The notes below the pieces were generated by a model, which saw nothing but the letters and a program-made list of their open reading frames with translations, was not told where the DNA came from and did not search any database. From positions 2,478,501 to 2,542,500 of the forward strand of contig BRXU01000012.1 in NCBI GenBank assembly GCA_030267565.1: a DNA stretch of 64,000 nucleotides. Reading direction: 5' to 3'. Positions 22,584 to 34,600 of this stretch are shown here, one piece after another. Positions within the stretch are counted from its first letter, which is position 1; each line of letters starts with the position of its first letter. Made by a program: the position numbers and the translations under genes. The stretch is from Pleodorina starrii (taxonomy: Eukaryota; Chlorophyta; Chlorophyceae; Chlamydomonadales; Volvocaceae).

Positions 22584-25420
22584 ATGGATCGGCGACCGGC
22601 AGCTGAGGAGGCGGCCAGCAGCCGTGGCTCACGCGTCTGGCTGCCTGGCATTGTCCACCACATTGCGCGCTTCATGTCTGCTAACGAGATCGCGTGCACG
22701 TTACGGTTGGTTCACAAGCAAACATCTCAGCAGTTTAACGGCCACAGGGAAACAAGGGGTTGGTGTCGGCTTCCTTGAAGCCGGAAAAAGGGCGGGGCCC
22801 CGTTCAATCCGTACGGATTAAGTTGAGTGCTAGGGCTCTACTTCCGGCAAGCGCATTGGCTGATGTTATTTGACAGTAAACATGGAGCGTATCATTCACA
22901 TATTACGCAGGCTGACTTGCAAATAGAAGGACAGCGGATGGAACTGTTTGCGAGGGCCGCGACGACATGCACTTGCCGGCGAGAGTGCACAGGCTTCGCT
23001 ACCGAGGTATTCGCCGTATCGTAGAGCAGGCTTGACAACTTTAACATTAGGACAGGGAATGTAGAAGTCCCCTAGGTTGCCGACTGCATCGTGCGTGCAT
23101 CGGCGGCTTGGCGTCCAACAACCAGTATTTTGCCCCTCATGGTTTGCACCTTGCAACCTTTGTAATAGCAATATGCGTCAAGACGATCGGATCGGCTAGC
23201 AGAGCTGCTGTGGTGTGGTCGCGGGAAGAATGTTCGCAATGCAAACATAGTTGGTTGCTTGCCGAAACGAAGATTCATTTCACGCCGTCATGTCAGAAAT
23301 CCACTTTGAGGAACGATGAATCTTCTGGAATTAATTATAGGCCGAGAGGTGTTGGTTTGACCTCGGCCTCGGTCCATGGAGACTGCCAAACTGGTTTTTA
23401 CTCATACGAGGTTGGGTTCCAATAATAAATTTACCGTGCAATAAAGAATGTAATCTTTTACTTATGCAGCCTTTCCGTTGGCCGAAAGTCTGCACTTGTC
23501 CAATTACTTCATTCCACGTCCCACGCATGCACGCACGGACATGGGCAATCCTACAGGGCGGGGCCCCCCTGGGCGCTTCGCGCTGGGGCCCCGCCCAACA
23601 AAGCTGTCAGTTCCTTCGCCGACCCACGCTTTCAAACGCCGCTGGGGCAGCCCGAACGCCTTCCGCAGTCTATCGCGGCTGCAGCGGCAGAAGCTGCTCT
23701 GTCTCACAGCAGCCAGCGGCAGCGTCGCCAACCTAGAGATCGCCCTGGACAACGCCGGTCTGGTTGCTTCGAGTGAGCTGCTGGAGGCCGCCGCAGCCGC
23801 TGGCCAGCTGGAGGTGTGCAAGCTGTTGCGGCAGCGCGGCTGCACTTGGGGGAGGTCACTGCTGGCATTAGCGGCAACGGGCGGCCACCGGCACGTGTGC
23901 GAATGGCTGCTGGCCAACGGCTGCCCTTCTCGAAAGTCGTCCGCAGCCGGAGCTGCCCGCGGCGGTCACGAGGGCCTCATGTACTGGCTCATGGAGCGGC
24001 AGCGGCTTCAAGCTGGCCCTGCGAAGGTGTACCGGTACTACATTGGCAAGCTGTTGCGTTCGGCGGCTGCGGGTCTGAGCCTGGAAGCCCTGCAGCGGCT
24101 GCACCAGCAACTCCTGGCGGGTCAGCCGCCGCCGCCGCCGCCGCCGCAGCAGCAGCAGCAGCAGCAGGGGCAGGGGCAGGCTGGTGAGGACGAGGTGCAG
24201 TCGGCCGCAGTCCTCGATGCACATCAGAAGGCCCGTATCCTGGGCGCCGCCACGGGCAGCCCCACGTCCGATTGGCAGGATAAGGTGGAGTGGCTGGAGC
24301 GGCTGGGCTACCCTCGCACAGAGCACGCGGTCGATTCCGCCGCTTCCTTCGCGAGCAGAAATGAGAGCCACAACTCGATGGGCCGCCTGCAGTGGCTGTG
24401 CGACCGCGGCTACCCGCCACATTCGACGGCTGCGGAGACCGCAATGGAGCTGGGAGGTGTTGCCGTGTTGCATTTCCTGATGGAGCAGGGGGTTGTGCCG
24501 CCAGGGGGTGGTTCAAGGGCGCAGATGCTTGCAGCACAAAACGGCCACCTGGCTGTGCTGCAGTACTTGCACGCCCAAGGCGTTATGGCGTCTCCGCAGT
24601 CGGTATCTGCAAGTGCGGCCAGGGGCGGCCAACTGCACGTGGTGGTCTGGGCGGTGGAGGCCCTGGGCGTGACGCCGAACAACAGCCCAGGCTTGCTGGA
24701 CCGGGCGGCTAGCAGCGGCAGCATGGAGATGCTGAACTGGCTGCGGGAGCGGGGCTGGACCTGGGGCCACGCGGCTGTCGCTAACTCGGCGGAGGGCGGC
24801 TGTGAGGAGGCTCTGGAGAGGCTGGTGCTGGAGCAGGGCTGCCCCCTGCCGGTGGGTACGGTACCGACGAGGAGGGCTTGAGGCCGCGTCCCGTGCGCTC
24901 TACAGCGGGCATGGGAGCCAGCACTTGCGCTTGGCGGTGGAAAATGAAATAAAGGGTGAACGGATGACATGACGAAGGCCGGATGTGCATTGCATTGTCC
25001 GTCCCTACCCTAATAATGTCGGCAGCCCTGACCGGCATGGCAATATACAAGACACGTATAAATAACCTTCCTTGATGGTTATAAATACGTGTCTTATAGA
25101 ATGCTGCATCTGCTCCCATCTGCCCGCAGACCGACGGCAGGCCCTACAGTGCGGCCGCTTCTCACGGCGACCTGGCCACGGTCCGCTGCCTGCACCGGCT
25201 GGGCTGCCCCTGTGGCCACCAACAAATGCTGAGAAGCATCCGCTTTCAGGCCCCCATCCCCATGTTGCGGTGCCTGGTGGAGCTGGGTTGCCCTCTGGAC
25301 TACTGGAGGGAGGCGCAAGCAGCGGCTGAGAGACAGCGCCGTGGGGAGTACCGCACGGCCCTGCTGGAGTGGCTGGGCCAGGAGCGGCGACGGCGACGGC
25401 GGCAGCTGCAGCAGCCGTGA
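22584..25420 (+). CDS. F-box-like / ankyrin-type repeat protein
   Basis: Phase-consistent model: 22584-22758, 23557-24851, 25130-25420, about 586 aa. The first exon has an F-box-like segment, VWLPGIVHHIARFMSANEI then CTLRLVHKQTSQQF. The second resumes with KLSVPSPTHAFKRRWGSP and about ten degenerate ankyrin-like helices (AAAAGQLEVCKLLRQRGCTW, AARGGHEGLMYWLM, AAQNGHLAVLQYLHAQG) interrupted by a Pro/Gln stretch. The last exon continues the pattern (AAASHGDLATVRCLHRLGC) and ends in a basic tail. The last intron (24852-25129, GTGGGT to GCAG) is clear. The first is not: its phase-compatible donor GTTGGT is weak, and the 67-bp dispersed repeat starts within the last codons of exon 1. The 23.5-kb frame also has its own ATG at 23541, so the gene may instead be interrupted by an insertion. 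Families of this architecture are numerous in volvocine algae (from memory). A role as ubiquitin-ligase adaptor is inference. Confidence 0.7.
22750..22816 (+). repeat. 67-bp dispersed repeat, copy 1
   Basis: These 67 bases are identical, in inverted orientation, to 63621-63687. The core includes the hairpin GGCTTCCTTGAAGCC and a GGGCGGGGCCCC block. Weaker similarity continues for about 20 bases on each side. It overlaps the end of exon 1 of the ankyrin gene. It may be a transposon end or another conserved repeat. Confidence 0.8.
25049..25095. repeat. Inverted repeat (hairpin) in the last intron of the ankyrin gene
   Basis: Arms of 19 bases (25049-25067 and 25077-25095) flank a 9-base loop. 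The arms pair except at two of the bases in a central AAA/TTT-type block (AAGACACGTAT... against ...ATACGTGTCTT). The element is AT-rich inside a GC-rich gene, which suggests a small insertion or a structured intron element. Confidence 0.75.
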
Positions 25421-25474
25421 AGGCGGCTACCAAACACGCATGCGCAGAGGCACAGATACGTAGTGCGGGCGCCA

Positions 25475-25479
25475 TGTAA
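25475..25479 (+). terminator. TGTAA poly(A)-type signal of the ankyrin gene
   Basis: TGTAA lies 55 bases after the stop at 25418-25420. This pentamer is the usual polyadenylation signal of Chlamydomonas and Volvox nuclear genes. Confidence 0.55.
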
Positions 25480-25616
25480 GCAGGAGTCGTGTGATGATGA
25501 GCTGCATGTATGCCGTATGCATGAGCTGCATATGTATGACGTAATCGCATTGCAGCTGTGCGAGGTCGACAGTTTTGGTCGAGTTACGGTTGATACCTAC
25601 CGGAAGTCCTACGGGC

Positions 25617-28600
25617 CTGTCACGACACACTGCGTAATTGACTCTGGAAGACGGGATCTGAGTGCCGTCACTCCGGCGATCACTGCCTGAGCGGGAGCTG
25701 AGTCCCGCTCATGATCCAAGTACGGCAGGATCCCTAAGCCCGGCTACGATAGAAAGGCCCGGTCAGGCCTGCCCATCAAGCTCGAGTCACCATTACCAGT
25801 CTGCAGTACGAATGCAGAAGTCTGTGGCCGCTAGATTCAGTTATATATGTGGGCGCGGAGCACTACCCGATGTGCCAGAGACGCAGTGTGTCGTGACAGC
25901 TGTCACGACACACAGCGTAATTGACACAGCGTGTCGAAAGCCTGGATTGTACGGTCTACACCAGGAAACCCCTCCTCGGTCAAGGATGGGGGAACGCCGC
26001 GGAATCTACTCCGGAAGACGGGATCTGAGTGCCGTCACTCCGGCGATCACTGCCTGAGCGGGAGCTGAGTGCCGCTCATGATCCAAGTACGGCAGGATCC
26101 CTAAGCCCGGCTACGATAGAAAGGCCCGGTCAGGCCTGCCCAACAAGCTCGAGTCACCTTTACCAGTCTGCAGTACGAATGCAGATTTCCTTGGCCGCTA
26201 GATTCAGTCATATATGGGGGGAGTTGCGGGAACCCCGTCTAGCGGTACGCGGTGTGGGTTCGAATCACACGGCCGGCCACTGGTGAGGTGTTCCCCACGA
26301 AAAACCCAGGTCGGGGTTTCTGGTGTGGGGGGGTTGGGCGCGGAGCACTACCCGATGTGCCAGAGACGCAGTGTGTCGTGCCAGCTGTCACGACACACAG
26401 CGTAATTGACACAGCGTGTCGAAAGCCTGGATTGTACGATCTACACCAGGAAACCCCTCCTCGGTCAAGGATGGGGGAACGCCGCGGAATCTACTCCGGA
26501 AGACGGGATCTGAGTGCCGTCACTCCGGCGATCACTGCCTGAGCGGGAGCTGAGTGCCGCTCATGATCCAAGTACGGCAGGATCCCTAAGCCCGGCTACG
26601 ATAGAAAGGCCCGGTCAGGCCTGCCCATCAAGCTCGAGTCACCATTACCAGTCTGCAGTACGAATGCAGAAGTCTGTGGCCGCTAGATTCAGTTATATAT
26701 GTGGGCGCGGAGCACTACCCGATGTGCCAGAGACGCAGTGTGTCGTGACAGCTGTCACGACACACAGCGTAATTGACACAGCGTGTCGAAAGCCTGGATT
26801 GTACGATCTACACCAGGAAACCCCTCCTCGGTCAAGGATGGGGGAACGCCGCGGAATCTACTCCGGAAGACGGGATCTGAGTGCCGTCACTCCGGCGATC
26901 ACTGCCTGAGCGGGAGCTGAGTGCCGCTCATGATCCAAGTACGGCAGGATCCGTAAGCCCGGCTACGATAGAAAGGCCCGGTCAGGCCTGCCCATCAAGC
27001 TCGAGTCACCATTACCAGTCTGCAGTACGAATGCAGAAGTCTATGGCCGCTAGATTCAGTTATATATGGGGGGAGTTGCGGGAACCCCGTCTAGCGGTAC
27101 GCGGCGTGGGTTCGAATCACACGGCCGGCCACTGGTGAGGTGTTCCCCACGAAAAACCCAGGTCGGGGTTTCTGGTGTGGGGGGGTTGGGCGCGGAGCAC
27201 TACCCGATGTGCCAGAGACGCAGTGTGTCGTGCCAGCTGTCACGACACACAGCGTAATTGACACAGCGTGTCGAAAGCCTGGATTGTACGATCTACACCA
27301 GGAAACCCCTCCTCGGTCAAGGATGGGGGAACGCCGCGGAATCTACTCCGGAAGACGGGATCTGAGTGCCGTCACTCCGGCGATCACTGCCTGAGCGGGA
27401 GCTGAGTGCCGCTCATGATCCAAGTACGGCAGGATCCCTAAGCCCGGCTACGATAGAAAGGCCCGGTCAGGCCTGCCCATCAAGCTCGAGTCACCATTAC
27501 CAGTCTGCAGTACGAATGCAGAAGTCTGTGGCCGCTAGATTCAGTTATATATGTGGGCGCGGAGCACTACCCGATGTGCCAGAGACGCAGTGTGTCGTGA
27601 CAGCTGTCACGACACACTGCGTAATTGACACAGCGTGTCGAAAGCCTGGATTGTACGGTCTACACCAGGAAACCCCTCCTCGGTCAAGGATGGGGGAACG
27701 CCGCGGAATCTACTCCGGAAGACGGGATCTGAGTGCCGTCACTCCGGCGATCACTGCCTGAGCGGGAGCTGAGTGCCGCTCATGATCCAAGTACGGCAGG
27801 ATCCCTAAGCCCGGCTACGATAGAAAGGCCCGGTCAGGCCTGCCCAACAAGCTCGAGTCACCTTTACCAGTCTGCAGTACGAATGCAGATTTCCTTGGCC
27901 GCTAGATTCAGTCATATATGGGGGGAGTTGCGGGAACCCCGTCTAGCGGTACGCGGTGTGGGTTCGAATCACACGGCCGGCCACTGGTGAGGTGTTCCCC
28001 ACGAAAAACCCAGGTCGGGGTTTCTGGTGTGGGGGGGTTGGGCGCGGAGCACTACCCGATGTGCCAGAGACGCAGTGTGTCGTGCCAGCTGTCACGACAC
28101 ACAGCGTAATTGACACAGCGTGTCGAAAGCCTGGATTGTACGATCTACACCAGGAAACCCCTCCTCGGTCAAGGATGGGGGAACGCCGCGGAATCTACTC
28201 CGGAAGACGGGATCTGAGTGCCGTCACTCCGGCGATCACTGCCTGAGCGGGAGCTGAGTGCCGCTCATGATCCAAGTACGGCAGGATCCCTAAGCCCGGC
28301 TACGATAGAAAGGCCCGGTCAGGCCTGCCCATCAAGCTCGAGTCACCATTACCAGTCTGCAGTACGAATGCAGAAGTCTGTGGCCGCTAGATTCAGTTAT
28401 ATATGTGGGCGCGGAGCACTACCCGATGTGCCAGAGACGCAGTGTGTCGTGACAGCTGTCACGACACACAGCGTAATTGACACAGCGTGTCGAAAGCCTG
28501 GATTGTACGATCTACACCAGGAAACCCCTCCTCGGTCAAGGATGGGGGAACGCCGCGGAATCTACTCCGGAAGACGGGATCTGAGTGCCGTCACTCCGGC

Positions 28601-31600
28601 GATCACTGCCTGAGCGGGAGCTGAGTGCCGCTCATGATCCAAGTACGGCAGGATCCGTAAGCCCGGCTACGATAGAAAGGCCCGGTCAGGCCTGCCCATC
28701 AAGCTCGAGTCACCATTACCAGTCTGCAGTACGAATGCAGAAGTCTATGGCCGCTAGATTCAGTTATATATGGGGGGAGTTGCGGGAACCCCGTCTAGCG
28801 GTACGCGGCGTGGGTTCGAATCACACGGCCGGCCACTGGTGAGGTGTTCCCCACGAAAAACCCAGGTCGGGGTTTCTGGTGTGGGGGGGTTGGGCGCGGA
28901 GCACTACCCGATGTGCCAGAGACGCAGTGTGTCGTGCCAGCTGTCACGACACACAGCGTAATTGACACAGCGTGTCGAAAGCCTGGATTGTACGATCTAC
29001 ACCAGGAAACCCCTCCTCGGTCAAGGATGGGGGAACGCCGCGGAATCTACTCCGGAAGACGGGATCTGAGTGCCGTCACTCCGGCGATCACTGCCTGAGC
29101 GGGAGCTGAGTGCCGCTCATGATCCAAGTACGGCAGGATCCCTAAGCCCGGCTACGATAGAAAGGCCCGGTCAGGCCTGCCCAACAAGCTCGAGTCACCT
29201 TTACCAGTCTGCAGTACGAATGCAGATTTCCTTGGCCGCTAGATTCAGTTATATATGTGGGCGCGGAGCACTACCCGATGTGCCAGAGACGCAGTGTGTC
29301 GTGACAGCTGTCACGACACACTGCGTAATTGACACAGCGTGTCGAAAGCCTGGATTGTACGGTCTACACCAGGAAACCCCTCCTCGGTCAAGGATGGGGG
29401 AACGCCGCGGAATCTACTCCGGAAGACGGGATCTGAGTGCCGTCACTCCGGCGATCACTGCCTGAGCGGGAGCTGAGTGCCGCTCATGATCCAAGTACGG
29501 CAGGATCCCTAAGCCCGGCTACGATAGAAAGGCCCGGTCAGGCCTGCCCAACAAGCTCGAGTCACCTTTACCAGTCTGCAGTACGAATGCAGATTTCCTT
29601 GGCCGCTAGATTCAGTCATATATGGGGGGAGTTGCGGGAACCCCGTCTAGCGGTACGCGGTGTGGGTTCGAATCACACGGCCGGCCACTGGTGAGGTGTT
29701 CCCCACGAAAAACCCAGGTCGGGGTTTCTGGTGTGGGGGGGTTGGGCGCGGAGCACTACCCGATGTGCCAGAGACGCAGTGTGTCGTGCCAGCTGTCACG
29801 ACACACAGCGTAATTGACACAGCGTGTCGAAAGCCTGGATTGTACGATCTACACCAGGAAACCCCTCCTCGGTCAAGGATGGGGGAACGCCGCGGAATCT
29901 ACTCCGGAAGACGGGATCTGAGTGCCGTCACTCCGGCGATCACTGCCTGAGCGGGAGCTGAGTGCCGCTCATGATCCAAGTACGGCAGGATCCCTAAGCC
30001 CGGCTACGATAGAAAGGCCCGGTCAGGCCTGCCCATCAAGCTCGAGTCACCATTACCAGTCTGCAGTACGAATGCAGAAGTCTGTGGCCGCTAGATTCAG
30101 TTATATATGTGGGCGCGGAGCACTACCCGATGTGCCAGAGACGCAGTGTGTCGTGACAGCTGTCACGACACACAGCGTAATTGACACAGCGTGTCGAAAG
30201 CCTGGATTGTACGATCTACACCAGGAAACCCCTCCTCGGTCAAGGATGGGGGAACGCCGCGGAATCTACTCCGGAAGACGGGATCTGAGTGCCGTCACTC
30301 CGGCGATCACTGCCTGAGCGGGAGCTGAGTGCCGCTCATGATCCAAGTACGGCAGGATCCGTAAGCCCGGCTACGATAGAAAGGCCCGGTCAGGCCTGCC
30401 CATCAAGCTCGAGTCACCATTACCAGTCTGCAGTACGAATGCAGAAGTCTATGGCCGCTAGATTCAGTTATATATGGGGGGAGTTGCGGGAACCCCGTCT
30501 AGCGGTACGCGGCGTGGGTTCGAATCACACGGCCGGCCACTGGTGAGGTGTTCCCCACGAAAAACCCAGGTCGGGGTTTCTGGTGTGGGGGGGTTGGGCG
30601 CGGAGCACTACCCGATGTGCCAGAGACGCAGTGTGTCGTGCCAGCTGTCACGACACACAGCGTAATTGACACAGCGTGTCGAAAGCCTGGATTGTACGAT
30701 CTACACCAGGAAACCCCTCCTCGGTCAAGGATGGGGGAACGCCGCGGAATCTACTCCGGAAGACGGGATCTGAGTGCCGTCACTCCGGCGATCACTGCCT
30801 GAGCGGGAGCTGAGTGCCGCTCATGATCCAAGTACGGCAGGATCCCTAAGCCCGGCTACGATAGAAAGGCCCGGTCAGGCCTGCCCAACAAGCTCGAGTC
30901 ACCTTTACCAGTCTGCAGTACGAATGCAGATTTCCTTGGCCGCTAGATTCAGTTATATATGTGGGCGCGGAGCACTACCCGATGTGCCAGAGACGCAGTG
31001 TGTCGTGACAGCTGTCACGACACACTGCGTAATTGACACAGCGTGTCGAAAGCCTGGATTGTACGGTCTACACCAGGAAACCCCTCCTCGGTCAAGGATG
31101 GGGGAACGCCGCGGAATCTACTCCGGAAGACGGGATCTGAGTGCCGTCACTCCGGCGATCACTGCCTGAGCGGGAGCTGAGTGCCGCTCATGATCCAAGT
31201 ACGGCAGGATCCCTAAGCCCGGCTACGATAGAAAGGCCCGGTCAGGCCTGCCCAACAAGCTCGAGTCACCTTTACCAGTCTGCAGTACGAATGCAGATTT
31301 CCTTGGCCGCTAGATTCAGTCATATATGGGGGGAGTTGCGGGAACCCCGTCTAGCGGTACGCGGTGTGGGTTCGAATCACACGGCCGGCCACTGGTGAGG
31401 TGTTCCCCACGAAAAACCCAGGTCGGGGTTTCTGGTGTGGGGGGGTTGGGCGCGGAGCACTACCCGATGTGCCAGAGACGCAGTGTGTCGTGCCAGCTGT
31501 CACGACACACAGCGTAATTGACACAGCGTGTCGAAAGCCTGGATTGTACGATCTACACCAGGAAATCCCTCCTCGGTCAAGGATGGGGGAACGCCGCGGA

Positions 31601-34600
31601 ATCTACTCCGGAAGACGGGATCTGAGTGCCGTCACTCCGGCGATCACTGCCTGAGCGGGAGCTGAGTGCCGCTCATGATCCAAGTACGGCAGGATCCCTA
31701 AGCCCGGCTACGATAGAAAGGCCCGGTCAGGCCTGCCCATCAAGCTCGAGTCACCATTACCAGTCTGCAGTACGAATGCAGAAGTCTGTGGCCGCTAGAT
31801 TCAGTTATATATGTGGGCGCGGAGCACTACCCGATGTGCCAGAGACGCAGTGTGTCGTGACAGCTGTCACGACACACAGCGTAATTGACACAGCGTGTCG
31901 AAAGCCTGGATTGTACGATCTACACCAGGAAACCCCTCCTCGGTCAAGGATGGGGGAACGCCGCGGAATCTACTCCGGAAGACGGGATCTGAGTGCCGTC
32001 ACTCCGGCGATCACTGCCTGAGCGGGAGCTGAGTGCCGCTCATGATCCAAGTACGGCAGGATCCGTAAGCCCGGCTACGATAGAAAGGCCCGGTCAGGCC
32101 TGCCCATCAAGCTCGAGTCACCATTACCAGTCTGCAGTACGAATGCAGAAGTCTATGGCCGCTAGATTCAGTTATATATGGGGGGAGTTGCGGGAACCCC
32201 GTCTAGCGGTACGCGGCGTGGGTTCGAATCACACGGCCGGCCACTGGTGAGGTGTTCCCCACGAAAAACCCAGGTCGGGGTTTCTGGTGTGGGGGGGTTG
32301 GGCGCGGAGCACTACCCGATGTGCCAGAGACGCAGTGTGTCGTGACAGCTGTCACGACACACAGCGTAATTGACACAGCGTGTCGAAAGCCTGGATTGTA
32401 CGATCTACACCAGGAAACCCCTCCTCGGTCAAGGATGGGGGAACGCCGCGGAATCTACTCCGGAAGACGGGATCTGAGTGCCGTCACTCCGGCGATCACT
32501 GCCTGAGCGGGAGCTGAGTGCCGCTCATGATCCAAGTACGGCAGGATCCCTAAGCCCGGCTACGATAGAAAGGCCCGGTCAGGCCTGCCCATCAAGCTCG
32601 AGTCACCATTACCAGTCTGCAGTACGAATGCAGAAGTCTATGGCCGCTAGATTCAGTTATATATGGGGGGAGTTGCGGGAACCCCGTCTAGCGGTACGCG
32701 GCGTGGGTTCGAATCACACGGCCGGCCACTGGTGAGGTGTTCCCCACGAAAAACCCAGGTCGGGGTTTCTGGTGTGGGGGGGTTGGGCGCGGAGCACTAC
32801 CCGATGTGCCAGAGACGTAGTGTGTCGTGACAGCTGTCACGACACACTGCGTAGTTGACACAGCGTGTCGAAAGCCTGGATTGTACGGTCTACACCAGGA
32901 AACCCCTCCTCGGTCAAGGATGGGGGAACGCCGCGGAATCTACTCCGGAAGACGGGATCTGAGTGCCGTCACTCCGGCGATCACTGCCTGAGCGGGAGCT
33001 GAGTGCCGCTCATGATCCAAGTACGGCAGGATCCCTAAGCCCGGCTACGATAGAAAGGCCCGGTCAGGCCTGCCCATCAAGCTCGAGTCACCATTACCAG
33101 TCTGCAGTACGAATGCAGAAGTCTGTGGCCGCTAGATTCAGTTATATATGTGGGCGCGGAGCACTACCCGATGTGCCAGAAACGCAGTGTGTCGTGACAG
33201 CTGTCACGACACACAGCGTAATTGACACAGCGTGTCGAAAGCCTGGATTGTACGATCTACACCAGGAAACCCCTCCTCGGTCAAGGATGGGGGAACGCCG
33301 CGGAATCTACTCCGGAAGACGGGATCTGAGTGCCGTCACTCCGGCGATCACTGCCTGAGCGGGAGCTGAGTGCCGCTCATGATCCAAGTACGGCAGGATC
33401 CGTAAGCCCGGCTACGATAGAAAGGCCCGGTCAGGCCTGCCCATCAAGCTCGAGTCACCATTACCAGTCTGCAGTACGAATGCAGAAGTCTATGGCCGCT
33501 AGATTCAGTTATATATGGGGGGAGTTGCGGGAACCCCGTCTAGCGGTACGCGGCGTGGGTTCGAATCACACGGCCGGCCACTGGTGAGGTGTTCCCCACG
33601 AAAAACCCAGGTCGGGGTTTCTGGTGTGGGGGGGTTGGGCGCGGAGCACTACCCGATGTGCCAGAGACGCAGTGTGTCGTGCCAGCTGTCACGACACACA
33701 GCGTAATTGACACAGCGTGTCGAAAGCCTGGATTGTACGATCTACACCAGGAAACCCCTCCTCGGTCAAGGATGGGGGAACGCCGCGGAATCTACTCCGG
33801 AAGACGGGATCTGAGTGCCGTCACTCCGGCGATCACTGCCTGAGCGGGAGCTGAGTGCCGCTCATGATCCAAGTACGGCAGGATCCCTAAGCCCGGCTAC
33901 GATAGAAAGGCCCGGTCAGGCCTGCCCATCAAGCTCGAGTCACCATTACCAGTCTGCAGTACGAATGCAGAAGTCTGTGGCCGCTAGATTCAGTTATATA
34001 TGTGGGCGCGGAGCACTACCCGATGTGCCAGAGACGCAGTGTGTCGTGACAGCTGTCACGACACACAGCGTAATTGACACAGCGTGTCGAAAGCCTGGAT
34101 TGTACGATCTACACCAGGAAACCCCTCCTCGGTCAAGGATGGGGGAACGCCGCGGAATCTACTCCGGAAGACGGGATCTGAGTGCCGTCACTCCGGCGAT
34201 CACTGCCTGAGCGGGAGCTGAGTGCCGCTCATGATCCAAGTACGGCAGGATCCCTAAGCCCGGCTACGATAGAAAGGCCCGGTCAGGCCTGCCCATCAAG
34301 CTCGAGTCACCATTACCAGTCTGCAGTACGAATGCAGAAGTCTATGGCCGCTAGATTCAGTTATATATGGGGGGAGTTGCGGGAACCCCGTCTAGCGGTA
34401 CGCGGCGTGGGTTCGAATCACACGGCCGGCCACTGGTGAGGTGTTCCCCACGAAAAACCCAGGTCGGGGTTTCTGGTGTGGGGGGGTTGGGCGCGGAGCA
34501 CTACCCGATGTGCCAGAGACGTAGTGTGTCGTGACAGCTGTCACGACACACTGCGTAGTTGACACAGCGTGTCGAAAGCCTGGATTGTACGGTCTACACC

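Noticed and set aside
26192..26280. Functional tRNA gene in each long unit
   Set aside because: The T arm has a mismatch, the acceptor strands are offset by three bases, and no proper D or anticodon arm can be drawn. I keep it only as tRNA-like.
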